Origin: Mesorhizobium sp. M7A.F.Ca.US.006.01.1.1
GTDB lineage: Bacteria; Pseudomonadota; Alphaproteobacteria; Rhizobiales; Rhizobiaceae
Reading direction: 5' to 3'
DNA: 44,778 nucleotides
Assembly: GCF_003997935.1 (NCBI RefSeq)
Contig: NZ_RZQL01000020.1
Span: 1-44,778, forward strand
Of the stretch, positions 1 through 9,390 are shown piece by piece; position 1 is the first letter of the stretch, and the number at the start of each line of letters is the position of its first letter. Made by a program: the position numbers and the translations under genes. The notes under the pieces are model-generated. The model saw only the letters and a list, made by a program, of their open reading frames with translations. It was not told the origin of the DNA and did not search any database.

Positions 1-101
1 ATCAGCCTCGCATCGAGCGCCGGATCGTCGATCGAGGCGGCGGCAAGCCGGGCCCGCGCTTCCAGCAGCAGCGGCCCGAGTGCGTCGGGCAGGTCAGCCA
101 T
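1..101 (-). CDS. prmC: Peptide chain release factor N5-glutamine methyltransferase, N-terminal part
   Basis: Only the first 33 or so codons lie in the window; the gene runs off the left edge. The ATG at 101-99 gives an N-terminus [20 protein letters not shown] followed by an Ala-rich stretch and DPALDAR. This matches the start of PrmC/HemK proteins, where the EARxxLxxAGxxDPxLDAxLL pattern is usual. PrmC uses S-adenosylmethionine to methylate the GGQ glutamine of release factors. It starts inside the 3' end of prfA (8-base overlap), the classic prfA-prmC pair in which enzyme and substrate are co-translated. The catalytic NPPY motif lies outside the window. The call rests on the N-terminus plus context. 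Confidence 0.85.
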   Translation of the reverse strand, partial: MADLPDALGPLLLEARARLAAASIDDPALDARL

Positions 102-1173
102 CCACGCCGATGTCGGCGAGCAATTTCGACTGATGATCGGCGATCAGCGCGTTGATGATCTCGTCGAGTTCGCCCATCATCACCCGGTCGAGCTTGTAGA
201 GCGTCAAATTGATCCGGTGGTCGGTGACGCGGCCTTGCGGGAAATTATAGGTCCGGATGCGTTCCGAGCGGTCGCCGGAACCGACCTGCGACTTGCGCGA
301 TTCGGAGCGCTCCTCGTCGGCCTTCCCGCGCTCCAGATCATAGAGCCGGGCGCGCAGGATCTGCATCGCCTTGGCGCGGTTCTGATGCTGCGACTTTTCC
401 GCCTGCACGACCATGATGCCGGTCGGCAAATGGGTGATGCGGACGGCCGAATCGGTGGTGTTGACGTGCTGGCCGCCCGAACCCGAGGCACGCATCGTGT
501 CGATGCGGATGTCTTCGGCCCTGATGTCGATGTCGACCTCTTCGGCTTCGGGCAGCACCGCGACGGTTGCCGCCGACGTGTGGATGCGCCCGCTCGCCTC
601 GGTTGCCGGCACGCGCTGCACGCGGTGCACCCCGGATTCGAATTTCAGATGCGCAAAGACGCCCTTGCCCGACACAGTGGCGATGATTTCCTTATAGCCG
701 CCGGCATCGCCATCGCTGGCCGAGGCCGTCTCGAAACGCCAGCCGCGTTCGGCGGCGTAGCGCTCATACATGCGAAACAGGTCGCCGGCGAAAAGCGCGG
801 CCTCATCGCCGCCGGTGCCGGCGCGGATTTCGAGAATGGCGTTCTTGTCGTCGGCGGCATCCCTGGGCAACAGCAGGATCTGGATGTCCTTCTGCAGCGC
901 CTCGATGCGGTCCTCGACCTCCGGCAGCTCGGCCTCGGCGAGCGCCCGCATCTCGGCATCGGTGCCCTTGTCGGCAAGCATGGCTTCGAGGTCGGCCTGC
1001 TCATGCTCGGCCAGGCGCAGTGCCCTGACCTTGGTAACCATGTCCTGGATTTCGGCATATTCGGACGCCATCCGTACATAGGCTTCCGGCGCCGGGCCGG
1101 CCGACATCTGCGCTTCGAGCATCTCGAAACGCTTGACGACTTGATCCATACGATCGCGGGGCAAATTGACCAT
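94..1173 (-). CDS. prfA: Peptide chain release factor 1
   Basis: Release factor RF1 (359 aa) recognises UAA and UAG stop codons and triggers peptidyl-tRNA hydrolysis on the ribosome. The GGQ motif is plain in the segment [17 protein letters not shown], preceded by the RF1 core segment [23 protein letters not shown]. Length matches the family (about 355-360 aa). I chose the ATG at 1173 ([11 protein letters not shown]) rather than an upstream in-frame codon at 1212, because the upstream one would overlap ptsP and adds residues unlike the family. It starts 10 bases after the ptsP stop and its 3' end overlaps prmC, so ptsP-prfA-prmC look co-transcribed. Confidence 0.97.
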   Translation of the reverse strand: MVNLPRDRMDQVVKRFEMLEAQMSAGPAPEAYVRMASEYAEIQDMVTKVRALRLAEHEQADLEAMLADKGTDAEMRALAEAELPEVEDRIEALQKDIQILLLPRDAADDKNAILEIRAGTGGDEAALFAGDLFRMYERYAAERGWRFETASASDGDAGGYKEIIATVSGKGVFAHLKFESGVHRVQRVPATEASGRIHTSAATVAVLPEAEEVDIDIRAEDIRIDTMRASGSGGQHVNTTDSAVRITHLPTGIMVVQAEKSQHQNRAKAMQILRARLYDLERGKADEERSESRKSQVGSGDRSERIRTYNFPQGRVTDHRINLTLYKLDRVMMGELDEIINALIADHQSKLLADIGVDG

Positions 1174-1183
1174 GATGAGGCTG

Positions 1184-3454
1184 CTACAACGGGATCGAAC
1201 GGTCGTCGGCAAAGGCCTGCAGCAGCGCCCGCATCGGCAAGCCCTGTGCTGGAGCCATCAGATTGTCGTCGAAAAACGCCTTCAACTCGTCCAGCGGCAG
1301 TTCCGTCAGCATCGCCTTGACCGGGCCGATCGAGGCCGGCGACATCGAGATCGAGCGGAAACCGAGTCCGATCAGCGCCATCGCCGAAATCGGCTTGCCG
1401 GCGAGTTCGCCGCACAGCGTCACCGGCGTATGGTTGCGGACGCCGGCATCGGCGATCTGCTTGAGCACCCGAAGGAACGGCGCCGACAGCGTGTCGAAGC
1501 GGTTGGCCAATTGCGTGTTGCCGCGGTCGACGGCCATGACGAACTGGAACAAATCGTTCGAACCCACCGAGACGAAATCGACCGCCTTCATCAATTCATC
1601 GAGCTGGAACAGCAGCGACGGCACTTCCAACATGGCGCCCAACTTCAGGCTGGTCGGCAAATGATGGGCAAAACGCGAGAGATGCCGCACCTCGCGGTCG
1701 ATGATCTCGCGCGCCTGGGCGATCTCGCCAAGCTCGGTCACCATCGGCAGCATAAGCTTCAATTCACGCCCGCCACTGGCCTTGAGCAAAGCGCGTATCT
1801 GGGTGCGCAGCAGCCCCGGCCGGTCGAGCGTCAGGCGGATCGCCCGCCACCCAAGCGCGGGGTTCTCTTCCTGGATCGCGCCCTTGAAATAGGGCAGCAC
1901 CTTGTCGCCGCCAATATCGATGGTGCGGAAAGTGACCGGCTTGCCGCGCGCCGCTTCGAGCACGTCGCGATAGAGCTTTTCCTGGGCCTCGGCCCGGGGA
2001 AATGTCGAGGCGACCATGAATTGAAGTTCGGTGCGGAACAGGCCGATGCCGGCCGCACCCGCTTCGGCAAGCTGCGGCAGGTCGACGGCAAGACCGGCAT
2101 TCATCAACAGGTCGACCTGGACACCATCCCTGGTCGTCGATGGCTTCTTGCGCAGTTCGCGATAGACCTCTTGCCGGCGCGCCCGGAACCGCACTTTTTC
2201 GGCATAGGCGGCCTCGAGGTCGGGCTGCGGCCGCAAATGGATCACGCCCTCCTCGCCGTCGACGATGATGGCATCGCCGTTTTCCGCCATGGAAACGGCG
2301 CCCTTCATCTGGCCGGCGACGGGGATGCCCATGGCACGCGCGACGATGACGACATGGCTGGTCGCCGCGCCATCCTCGAGCACCAGCCCGCGCATCTTGT
2401 CGCGGGGATAATCGAGCAGCTCGGCAGCCCCCATCGAACGGGCGACGATGATGGCGTCCTTCGGCAGCGATGCGGCAACATCCTCCGGCCCGCGCCCCAT
2501 CAGCTGGCGCAGCAGGCGGTTGGCGAGGTCGTCGAAATCGCTCATCCGCTCGCGCAGATAGGGATCGGTCATGTGCAGCATGCGGGCGCGCATGTCGCTC
2601 TGCACCTTTTCTACCGCGGCTTCGGCCGTCAGGCCGTTGCGGATCGCCTCTTCCAGCCGTCGCACCCAGCCGCGATCGTTGGCGAACATGCGATAGGCTT
2701 CCAGCACCTGGCGATGCTCGCCCTCGAAGGCGACGTCGCGGCGTTCCAGCATGTCGTCGATGGACAGCCTGAGCGAACTGAGTGAGGTCTCCAGCCGGCG
2801 GACCTCTTCCTCGCTGTCTTCGTTGAACAGATTGGTGACGACGATACGCGGCTCGTGCAGCACGACATGGCCAAGCCCGACGCCTTCATTGAAGGACAGG
2901 CCGGTGAAGCTGACAGGACGGCGCAGATCGAGTTCGAGGCCGGGCCGGGTCAGCCGCGCCAGATCGCCGGTGGCGATCATCTCGGCGATCACCATCGCCG
3001 TGGTTTCCAGCGCCTCGACTTCGTCGTCGCGGTAGTGGCGCATGGTCTTGTTCTGCACCACCAGCACGCCCAGCGTGCGCCCTGCCCGCAGCACCGGCAC
3101 GCCGAGGAAGGAGTTGTAGATCTCTTCCCCGGTCTCCGGCAGATAGGCGAAGGCAGGGTGTTCCTGCGCATTGGACAGGTTGAGCGGCCGCGCGCTGGCG
3201 GCGATCGTGCCGACAAGGCCTTGGCCCAGCCGCAACTGTGCCAAATGGACGGCGTTCGGGTTCAAACCTTCGGTGGCGTAGAGTTCGAGCACCGAATCGG
3301 CGCGCAGCACATAGAGCGAGCAGACTTCCGCGACCATGTTGGAGGCGATGTCGCGCACAATCCGGTCAAGCCGCTCCTGCGGCTCCAGCGGCTCCTGCAT
3401 GAGCTCGCGGAGCCGTTTGAGCAAAACGCGCGGGCCACTGGCCTGATCACGCAT
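1184..3454 (-). CDS. ptsP: Phosphoenolpyruvate-protein phosphotransferase PtsP (EI-Ntr)
   Basis: First enzyme of the nitrogen phosphotransferase relay (756 aa). It autophosphorylates from phosphoenolpyruvate and passes the phosphate to NPr, then EIIA-Ntr, a regulatory cascade linking carbon, nitrogen and potassium status. The N-terminal 165 residues form a GAF domain (core around [20 protein letters not shown]), the mark of PtsP against sugar-PTS EI. The PEP-utilizer core follows, with the phospho-histidine in [12 protein letters not shown] (about H367), then the PEP-binding barrel with FRTELQFM and the near-C-terminal LCGELAG cysteine motif. I prefer the ATG at 3454 (MRDQASGP); an upstream in-frame ATG at 3499 adds 15 residues. 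It lies 83 bases downstream of lysC and 10 bases before prfA. Confidence 0.95.
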   Translation of the reverse strand: MRDQASGPRVLLKRLRELMQEPLEPQERLDRIVRDIASNMVAEVCSLYVLRADSVLELYATEGLNPNAVHLAQLRLGQGLVGTIAASARPLNLSNAQEHPAFAYLPETGEEIYNSFLGVPVLRAGRTLGVLVVQNKTMRHYRDDEVEALETTAMVIAEMIATGDLARLTRPGLELDLRRPVSFTGLSFNEGVGLGHVVLHEPRIVVTNLFNEDSEEEVRRLETSLSSLRLSIDDMLERRDVAFEGEHRQVLEAYRMFANDRGWVRRLEEAIRNGLTAEAAVEKVQSDMRARMLHMTDPYLRERMSDFDDLANRLLRQLMGRGPEDVAASLPKDAIIVARSMGAAELLDYPRDKMRGLVLEDGAATSHVVIVARAMGIPVAGQMKGAVSMAENGDAIIVDGEEGVIHLRPQPDLEAAYAEKVRFRARRQEVYRELRKKPSTTRDGVQVDLLMNAGLAVDLPQLAEAGAAGIGLFRTELQFMVASTFPRAEAQEKLYRDVLEAARGKPVTFRTIDIGGDKVLPYFKGAIQEENPALGWRAIRLTLDRPGLLRTQIRALLKASGGRELKLMLPMVTELGEIAQAREIIDREVRHLSRFAHHLPTSLKLGAMLEVPSLLFQLDELMKAVDFVSVGSNDLFQFVMAVDRGNTQLANRFDTLSAPFLRVLKQIADAGVRNHTPVTLCGELAGKPISAMALIGLGFRSISMSPASIGPVKAMLTELPLDELKAFFDDNLMAPAQGLPMRALLQAFADDRSIPL

Positions 3455-3537
3455 CGCGGCTTGTTCTCCAATGGGCATTCTGCCCGCCGCAGTTTCCACC
3501 GCGACCGGCGCACACGCAACAACTCAAATCGTTCTCG

Positions 3538-4791
3538 CTACTGCTTATCCAGACCGTAGACGGAATGCAAAGTACGAACCGCAAGTTCCGTATATGGACC
3601 GTCGATCAGGATCGAAATCTTGATCTCCGAGGTCGTGATGGCGCGAATGTTGATCGATTTGTCGGCCAGCGCCTTGAAAGCGGTGGCGGCGACGCCGGCG
3701 TGGCTCCTCATGCCGATGCCGATGACCGAAACCTTCGACATGCCGGCTTCCGACTGCACGACATCGTAGCCGATCTCGGCTTTCAGCCGTTCAAGCACGG
3801 CCAGCGCCTTGTCGACATCGCCCGACGGCACGGTGAAGGTCATGTCGGTGAACTTGCCGTCCTCGGAAATGTTCTGGACGATCATGTCGACATTGATGTT
3901 GGCCTCGGCCAGCGGCCCGAAGATGCCGGCGGCAACGCCCGGCCGGTCGCCGACCCGGCGCAGCGAAATCTGCGCTTCGTCCTTGGCGTAGGCAATTCCG
4001 GTGACGACCTGCTGTTCCACGATCTCTTCCTCGTCGCAAATGAGCGTTCCGGGCGGATTGAGCAAATCCCCCATTCCGGGCGCATCGGGATCGTCGAAGG
4101 ACGACCGCACGAAGGTACGCACCCTGTGCACCATGGCAAGCTCGACCGAACGCACCTGCAGAACCTTGGCGCCGAGCGAGGCCATTTCAAGCATTTCCTC
4201 GAACGAGATCTTGGCCAGCCGCCGCGCCTTGGGCTCAATGCGCGGATCGGTGGTGTAGACCCCGTCGACGTCGGTATAGATGTCGCAGCGATCGGCCTTG
4301 ACCGCCGCGGCGATGGCAACCGCACTGGTGTCGGAGCCGCCGCGGCCGAGCGTGGCGATACGATTGTCCGGGCCGATGCCCTGGAACCCGGCGATCACCG
4401 CCACCTGGCCCTCGCCGAAGCGCTTGATCAGGAACGCGCCGTCGATGTCGAGGATGCGCGCCGCTCCATGCGCATTGTCGGTCTTGATCGGGATCTGCCA
4501 ACCCTGCCAGGAGCGGGCATGCACGCCCATATTTTGCAAGGTGATGGCCAGAAGGCCGGCCGTGACCTGCTCGCCGGAAGCGACGACCGCATCATATTCG
4601 CGTGCGTCGTGCATCGGCGAGGCCTCACGCGTCCAGCCGACCAGTTCATTGGTCTTGCCGGCCATCGCCGAAACGACCACCGCAACCTCATGGCCGGCGT
4701 CGACCTCGCGTTTGACGTGACACGCCACGTTGCGGATGCGGGCGATGTCGGCGACCGAGGTTCCGCCGAATTTCATCACGATGCGCGCCAT
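3538..4791 (-). CDS. lysC: Aspartate kinase
   Basis: Aspartokinase (417 aa) phosphorylates aspartate, the first step toward lysine/diaminopimelate, threonine and methionine. The N-terminal kinase domain opens with the diagnostic MKFGGTSVADI and contains GRGGSDTSAVAIAAA. The C-terminal third holds two ACT repeats (around VGDRPGVAAGIFGPLAEANI and GIGMRSHAGVAATAFKALAD), as in allosterically regulated monofunctional enzymes of about 400 aa. It starts with an ATG at 4791. A leader of more than 200 bases with strong hairpins lies upstream and may carry regulation (see the hairpin entries). ptsP follows 83 bases downstream. The gene is divergent from the hybrid kinase gene. Confidence 0.97.
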   Translation of the reverse strand: MARIVMKFGGTSVADIARIRNVACHVKREVDAGHEVAVVVSAMAGKTNELVGWTREASPMHDAREYDAVVASGEQVTAGLLAITLQNMGVHARSWQGWQIPIKTDNAHGAARILDIDGAFLIKRFGEGQVAVIAGFQGIGPDNRIATLGRGGSDTSAVAIAAAVKADRCDIYTDVDGVYTTDPRIEPKARRLAKISFEEMLEMASLGAKVLQVRSVELAMVHRVRTFVRSSFDDPDAPGMGDLLNPPGTLICDEEEIVEQQVVTGIAYAKDEAQISLRRVGDRPGVAAGIFGPLAEANINVDMIVQNISEDGKFTDMTFTVPSGDVDKALAVLERLKAEIGYDVVQSEAGMSKVSVIGIGMRSHAGVAATAFKALADKSINIRAITTSEIKISILIDGPYTELAVRTLHSVYGLDKQ

Positions 4792-4854
4792 GGGAGCGAA
4801 ATGCCTTTGCCTGAAGCCGGATCCCAGCCAAAGCCGGAATCCCGAAAAGCGGAA

Positions 4855-4887
4855 GGCCGGCTGACGCCGGCCGCTGAATGCGCGGCC
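4855..4887. promoter_or_regulatory. Mutually exclusive hairpins in the lysC leader
   Basis: Two perfect inverted repeats share bases. GGCCGGC at 4855-4861 pairs with GCCGGCC at 4866-4872 across a 4-base loop. GGCCGC at 4869-4874 pairs with GCGGCC at 4882-4887 across 7 bases. Only one can form at a time. They lie 64-96 bases before the lysC start on the minus strand and also upstream of the plus-strand kinase gene. No clear U-run follows on either strand, so a terminator role is not shown. An attenuator or a protein-binding element in the lysC leader is possible. Confidence 0.4.
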
Positions 4888-4931
4888 TCCTTAGCCAAAT
4901 GATGAAGGTTTCGCAAGGCTGGCGGCCGATT

Positions 4932-4950
4932 GCCGGCTCCGGAAGCCGGC
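4932..4950. repeat. Perfect stem-loop in the lysC/kinase intergenic region
   Basis: GCCGGCT at 4932-4938 pairs perfectly with AGCCGGC at 4944-4950 across a 5-base loop. It lies between lysC and the divergent hybrid kinase gene and would be the distal hairpin of a lysC leader, about 60 bases upstream of the overlapping hairpin pair. No U-tract follows it. Confidence 0.45.
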
Positions 4951-5021
4951 ATATTGCCTTCCGCCCCGCTGCCGCCTACGAAATGCTGCCCGCGGGGAAT
5001 TCTTTTGGCTCGGCATACCAG

Positions 5022-6890
5022 ATGATGATTGCTCGTCTTCGACGTGCCATGCGATGGCAATCACTCCCGCTTATCGCCGGCTTTGCCGTGCTGGCGCTGA
5101 TTGTCGGCAGCCGTGCCATGCTGGTCGAGGAACAGCGGGCCAACCGCGCCGCCGCGCGCGAGGCAATCGAATATCAGCAATTGCTTTCGGGTCTGCTTTC
5201 TCTGGCGCAGGAAGCCGAGAGCGGCCAGCGGGGCTATCTGCTGACCGGCGAGAAATCCTATCTCGAACCCTATCGGAGCGCTGTCGGCGCCATTCCGGGC
5301 CAACTTGCCCGCATCGACAGCTTGACTGCCCCCGACGACCAGCTCGTCCAGCAGATCAGCCGTATCAAGGACGCGCTTTCGCAAAAGCAGGCTGAACTGG
5401 CCGAGACGATTGCCCTGTACGACCAGGGCAATGCGACGAACGCGCTGGATCTGGTTCGCAGCGGCCAGGGCAAGGCCGTCATGGACGAAATCCGGACCAG
5501 CATGGATACGGTCCGACGCATCAGCGCCGCAGCCGTCGCCGCGCGCGACGCGCATACCGATCAGGTGGAGGCCTGGCTACGCATCGGTTCGCTGGCGGCG
5601 CTGCTGGCGATCTTCCTGCTTGCCGGCTACGCGATCAGGGAATCGCGCCGCCGCTTCCGTGAGGTTGCCGTTGCCCAGGATGAGTTGGTCCACAAGAACG
5701 TCGCCCTCGGCAAGGAGATCGAGACGCGCGAAAAGGCCGAATCCCAGATCCGCCAGATGCACAAGATGGAGGCGGTCGGCCAGCTTACAGGTGGCATCGC
5801 CCACGACTTCAACAACATGCTGGCGGTGATCATCAGCGCCATGAACCTCGCCCAGCGCAAGCTGGCGCGCGGCGAGCACGACATCGCACAATTCATCGAT
5901 GCGGCGATCGATGCCGCGACCCGTGCCGCCAATCTGACGGCCCGGCTGCTCGCCTTCTCGCGTCAGCAGCCGCTGGCGCCGCAGATCGTCGACGCCAACC
6001 GTCTGCTGACCGGCATGTCCGACCTGATCCGTCGGGCACTCGGCGAAACCATCCGCATCGAAACGGTGCTCGCGGGAGGCTTGTGGAAAACCCATGCCGA
6101 CCCGAGCCAGATCGAGAACGCCGTTCTCAACCTGGCCGTCAACGCGCGCGACGCCATGGGCGATGATGGCAAGCTGACCATCGAGACCGCCAACAGCCAT
6201 CTCGATGAGAACTACGCCGCCGCCCATGCCGAAGTCGCGGCCGGCCAGTATGTCATGATCGCCGTCAGCGACACCGGTTCGGGCATGAGCCCCGATGTCA
6301 TGGCCAAGGCCTTTGAACCCTTCTTCACCACCAAGCCGGTCAACAAGGGCACCGGCCTGGGATTGAGCCAGGTGTTCGGCTTCGTCAAACAGTCGGGCGG
6401 CCACGTCAATATCTATTCCGAACCCGGCGAAGGCACGACGATCAAGATCTACTTGCCGCGGTATTTTGGCGCCGAAGAGCCGGCCGTGCCCACCGGGCGA
6501 GGCAACAACCCCGCCGCACCCGTCACCGAAACGATCCTTGTCGTCGAGGATGATGCCCGCGTGAGGGTCTCCACCACCGGTGCCATACGCGAACTCGGAT
6601 ACACCGTCATTCATGCCGCGAGCGGCGAGGAAGCGTTGCAGAAACTGGCGGAGAGCCCGAACGTCGCCCTTCTGTTGACCGACATCGTCATGCCCGTCAT
6701 GAACGGCCGCAAGCTGGCGGAAGAGGCCGTTGCCCGCATGCCGCAACTGAAGGTGATCTTCACCACCGGCTTCACCAGGAACGCCGTGGTCCACAACGGC
6801 GTGCTCGACCACGACGTGCATTTCCTCGCCAAGCCCTTCACCATCGAGCAACTGGCGGCGAAACTGCGTGACGTGCTCGGCACGAAGTAG
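5022..6890 (+). CDS. CHASE3 hybrid sensor histidine kinase with C-terminal receiver
   Basis: Membrane-bound hybrid sensor kinase (622 aa from this start). It has a transmembrane helix at about residues 10-28, then a periplasmic CHASE3-type helical domain (AEAEsGQRGYLLTGEKSYLEPY-like core) to about 170. A second transmembrane helix lies at about 188-206, and a short coiled coil follows. The HisKA phospho-histidine is H261 in GGIAHDFNNMLAV, and the HATPase domain shows NAVLNLAVNARDAM and GTGLGLSQVFGFVKQSGG. A receiver domain ends the protein, with D554 in LLLTDIVMPVMNG. The signal and partner are unknown; no separate response regulator gene is adjacent. The start is uncertain: ATGs at 5022/5025 fit just before the first helix, but the frame is open from 4878. 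It is divergent from lysC and 115 bases before ubiG. Confidence 0.88.
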   Translation: MMIARLRRAMRWQSLPLIAGFAVLALIVGSRAMLVEEQRANRAAAREAIEYQQLLSGLLSLAQEAESGQRGYLLTGEKSYLEPYRSAVGAIPGQLARIDSLTAPDDQLVQQISRIKDALSQKQAELAETIALYDQGNATNALDLVRSGQGKAVMDEIRTSMDTVRRISAAAVAARDAHTDQVEAWLRIGSLAALLAIFLLAGYAIRESRRRFREVAVAQDELVHKNVALGKEIETREKAESQIRQMHKMEAVGQLTGGIAHDFNNMLAVIISAMNLAQRKLARGEHDIAQFIDAAIDAATRAANLTARLLAFSRQQPLAPQIVDANRLLTGMSDLIRRALGETIRIETVLAGGLWKTHADPSQIENAVLNLAVNARDAMGDDGKLTIETANSHLDENYAAAHAEVAAGQYVMIAVSDTGSGMSPDVMAKAFEPFFTTKPVNKGTGLGLSQVFGFVKQSGGHVNIYSEPGEGTTIKIYLPRYFGAEEPAVPTGRGNNPAAPVTETILVVEDDARVRVSTTGAIRELGYTVIHAASGEEALQKLAESPNVALLLTDIVMPVMNGRKLAEEAVARMPQLKVIFTTGFTRNAVVHNGVLDHDVHFLAKPFTIEQLAAKLRDVLGTK

Positions 6891-7005
6891 GCAGGCTGCG
6901 CTGCCAGCCCAGTCGGTCTGTCAGCCCCTTTGGCAGCATCGAAAATTGTTGCCTTGACATTCGCGGCCTCACGCCCGACTTCCTAGCGTTCGAGGAGACC
7001 AACCG

Positions 7006-7755
7006 ATGCCAGAGCCCCGACGATCGACGATCGATGCCGGAGAAGTGGAACGCTTTTCCGCCCTTGCCGCCGAATGGTGGAACCCGAACGGCAAGTTCCG
7101 TCCCCTGCACAAATTCAATCCGGTCCGGCTGGCCTATATCCGCGACCAGATAGCGACGCGCTTCGGCCGTGACCCGCGCGCTGCAAGGCCTTTCGAGGGT
7201 CTGCGCATCCTCGACATCGGCTGTGGCGGCGGACTTTTGTGCGAGCCGATGGCGCGGCTTGGCGCCGAGGTTGTGGGCGCGGATGCCTCCGAAACCAACA
7301 TCGAAGTGGCCAAGCTGCACGCTGCCGAGGGCAATGTCAGCGTCGACTATCGCGCCACGACGGCCGAGGACCTTGCCGACGCCGGCGAAAAATTCGACGT
7401 CATCCTCAACATGGAAGTGGTCGAGCACGTCGCCGACATCGATCTGTTCGTCGCCAAATGCGGCGAGATGGTCCGGCCCGGCGGCATCATGTTCGTGGCC
7501 ACCATCAACCGCACGCTGAAGGCGCTGGGCTTAGCCATCATCGGCGCCGAATATGTGCTGCGCTGGCTGCCGCGCGGCACCCACCAGTTCGGCAAGCTGG
7601 TGCGCCCGGAAGAGCTCGAAAAGGCGCTTGGCGGCGCGGGCCTGACCATCATCGACCGCACCGGCGTCACCTACAACCCGCTGGCCGACCGCTGGGCGCG
7701 CTCGAAGGACATGGACGTCAACTACATGGTCCTGGCGGAAAAAGGCTCGGTCTGA
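7006..7755 (+). CDS. ubiG: Ubiquinone biosynthesis O-methyltransferase UbiG
   Basis: S-adenosylmethionine-dependent O-methyltransferase (249 aa) that carries out both O-methylations in ubiquinone synthesis at the inner face of the membrane. The N-terminus has the UbiG signature [19 protein letters not shown] followed by [13 protein letters not shown]. The SAM motif [20 protein letters not shown] sits at about residue 70, and [11 protein letters not shown] and [14 protein letters not shown] follow. Length is as expected. The start ATG at 7006 is preceded by a GAGGAG ribosome-binding site. A TTGACA box at 6954-6959 could be the -35 element, but I see no convincing -10. Its stop is 2 bases from that of the convergent flavin reductase. 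Confidence 0.97.
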   Translation: MPEPRRSTIDAGEVERFSALAAEWWNPNGKFRPLHKFNPVRLAYIRDQIATRFGRDPRAARPFEGLRILDIGCGGGLLCEPMARLGAEVVGADASETNIEVAKLHAAEGNVSVDYRATTAEDLADAGEKFDVILNMEVVEHVADIDLFVAKCGEMVRPGGIMFVATINRTLKALGLAIIGAEYVLRWLPRGTHQFGKLVRPEELEKALGGAGLTIIDRTGVTYNPLADRWARSKDMDVNYMVLAEKGSV

Positions 7756-7757
7756 TC

Positions 7758-8276
7758 TTATTCAGAATTCAACGGCCTGTAGCCGCCGCGCCAGTAGATC
7801 AGCGCCTGGCCGGCATCGGACGTGCGCACGGCCTCGACCGAACCAATGACGATCGAATGCGTGCCGCGATCGATCATCTCGTCGAGGCTGCAGTCGAAGG
7901 CGGCCACCGCATCCGAAAGCAGTAAAGCTCCGGTCTTGAGCGTCATCCATTCGGCACCCTCATAGCGGTCCTTGCCCTTGATGCCGCCAAAGCCGGAGAA
8001 CCGCTCGGCCACGCGCTGATGCTGGGGGCCAAGCGAATTGACGCCGAAATGCCGGTAGCGCTCGATCACCGGCCAGGTCGACGACGACCTGTTGACGCAG
8101 GCGATCACCTTGGGCGGCTCGGCCGACAGCGAGACGACCGAAATGACCACCAGGCCGGAGCGATCCTCGCCGGTGCCGGCGGTGATGACGCTGACATTGC
8201 CGACGATCAGCCGCATCGCGGCCCGAAAATCAGCTGCATCGACAGCAGTCCCCTCGGATGTCTTCGGTTCGTTCAT
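7758..8276 (-). CDS. Flavin reductase family protein (FMN-binding split barrel)
   Basis: A 172-aa protein of the flavin reductase-like FMN-binding split-barrel family, which reduces free FMN/FAD with NAD(P)H, often to feed a two-component monooxygenase. Visible family features are DFRAAMRLIVGNVSVITAG at the N-terminus, SGLVVISVVSLSAEPPKVIACVNRSS in the flavin-binding region, FGVNSLGPQHQRVAERFSG, and the barrel-closing DRGTHSIVIGSVEAV with RGGYRPL at the C-terminus. No partner monooxygenase is next to it, so the substrate pathway is unknown. It is convergent with ubiG, and a degenerate dispersed repeat occupies its upstream region. Confidence 0.88.
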   Translation of the reverse strand: MNEPKTSEGTAVDAADFRAAMRLIVGNVSVITAGTGEDRSGLVVISVVSLSAEPPKVIACVNRSSSTWPVIERYRHFGVNSLGPQHQRVAERFSGFGGIKGKDRYEGAEWMTLKTGALLLSDAVAAFDCSLDEMIDRGTHSIVIGSVEAVRTSDAGQALIYWRGGYRPLNSE

Positions 8277-8284
8277 GGCTTGCT

Positions 8285-8395
8285 CCAGAGCACGATCCCA
8301 AAAAGGGAAAAGTCCCCGGAAAAGACCACGCTCAAACAGGAAGATAAAGCAGATCTGGATACAAATTCAGGTGAGATCGGTTCCAGGCGCGAAGG
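8285..8395. repeat. Degenerate dispersed intergenic repeat
   Basis: Between the flavin reductase start and the EamA stop lies a segment with the pattern CAGAGCACGATCCC, GGAAAA, AAGACCACGCTCAAACAGGA and AGATAAAGC. It resembles the short palindromic repeat (AGCATGATCCCGAAAA ... GATCATGCTCAAACAAAAAGAT) that I know to be scattered through rhizobial genomes. The copy is degenerate: its arms no longer pair perfectly. Boundaries are approximate, and the family assignment is from memory of the consensus. Confidence 0.5.
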
Positions 8396-8418
8396 CAGTT
8401 CGGATCCCCTGCGACCGC

Positions 8419-9309
8419 TCACGCCTTCTGGCTTTGTGCCCTGGTGGTGATGAACACGCCGGCGGTGATAATGAGCGCGCCTGCCCAGGTCAGCAACTGA
8501 TAGTGCTCGCCGAGGAAGATCGTTCCGGCAAACAGGCCGACGGCCGCCGCCACATAACCGATCTGGCTGAGATAGACCGGACCGCCGACCGCCTGCAGCC
8601 GGAAGAAGAAGGCGAACATCGCCGACGCCGACGCGGCTTGCGCGACGACCACCAGCGGCACGCCGCCGAGTGGCACGAAGGCCTTGACGCCGAACAGGGC
8701 GAGAATGCCGACAAGCAGCATCGCCGCCGACGCCAGATGGCTGCCGACGGCAAGCTCGATCGGGCCGGTGCCTTCCGGCCAGTCGACCGTGCGGTAGATG
8801 TTGCCGGCGGCAAGACTGACCGGGATGAGCAACCCCATCGCCACCCAGAACAGATCGGCCGGCTGGCCGGCCTCGCCGCGCGTCACCGCGACCATCACGG
8901 CGCCGACGAAGCCGACGGCGATGCCAACAATGCCAAGCATGTTGGGGCGCCGGACACGCAGCAGGATCGAGAACACCAGCGTGATGACAGGCGACAGCGT
9001 GAACATGATGCCGGTGTAGCCGGCGCCCAGATGCGGGATGGCCGAGAACATCAGGAGATTGGGGACGGCATAGGACACCGCCGCGGTGACGAAAAAGTAG
9101 CGCAATTTGTGCGCGGTGAGCCGGATCCGCTTGCCGCGAGCCAAGAGCACGCACAGCAAGACCCCGCCGGCGCCGAGCGAGATGACGAAGGCCCAGACCA
9201 TGGCCGGCACGCCGGCAGCCGTGGCGAGCTTGCCGAACGGCAGCGTCAGGCCGAGCAGGCCGCCGGTGACGACCAGCAGGCCGAGCGCCGAATCCCAGAG
9301 AAGTTTCAT
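8419..9309 (-). CDS. EamA/DMT family transporter
   Basis: A 296-aa membrane protein with about ten hydrophobic helices in two fivefold halves, the drug/metabolite transporter (EamA) layout. Recognisable stretches are the N-terminal membrane segment LLVVTGGLLGLTLPFGKLAT and the C-terminal-half helix IGYVAAAVGLFAGTIFLGEH. Such proteins usually export amino acids or small metabolites across the inner membrane, but the substrate cannot be read from sequence. The start ATG is at 9309. It is divergently transcribed from the adjacent MarR gene with about 80 bases between starts, so MarR control is likely. Confidence 0.9.
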   Translation of the reverse strand: MKLLWDSALGLLVVTGGLLGLTLPFGKLATAAGVPAMVWAFVISLGAGGVLLCVLLARGKRIRLTAHKLRYFFVTAAVSYAVPNLLMFSAIPHLGAGYTGIMFTLSPVITLVFSILLRVRRPNMLGIVGIAVGFVGAVMVAVTRGEAGQPADLFWVAMGLLIPVSLAAGNIYRTVDWPEGTGPIELAVGSHLASAAMLLVGILALFGVKAFVPLGGVPLVVVAQAASASAMFAFFFRLQAVGGPVYLSQIGYVAAAVGLFAGTIFLGEHYQLLTWAGALIITAGVFITTRAQSQKA

Positions 9310-9349
9310 TGACCGAATCCTGTAGCGCGGCCCTTGGCCGGCGTTGCAT

Positions 9350-9387
9350 GTTACGATAAGATAACGGAAAGATTCTTAACGTCAAGA
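9350..9387. promoter_or_regulatory. Candidate MarR operators between the EamA and MarR genes
   Basis: Two near-palindromes sit in the divergent intergenic region. One is GTTA at 9350-9353 with TAAC at 9362-9365. The other is TCTTAACGTCAAGA at 9374-9387, a 14-base palindrome with one mismatched pair. The second ends 3 bases before the MarR ATG. This A+T-richer patch in G+C-rich DNA is where an autoregulating MarR dimer would be expected to bind. The role is inferred from position and symmetry. Confidence 0.5.
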
Positions 9388-9390
9388 TAT

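Noticed and set aside
1166..2785. Open reading frame of 539 codons on the plus strand opposite ptsP
   Set aside because: It runs antisense through a clear ptsP gene, has an Arg/His/Gln-rich composition typical of the opposite strand of G+C-rich genes and matches no family. Similar long antisense frames at 133-1320, 3565-4902, 20567-22465 (minus) and 38416-40284 were dropped for the same reason.
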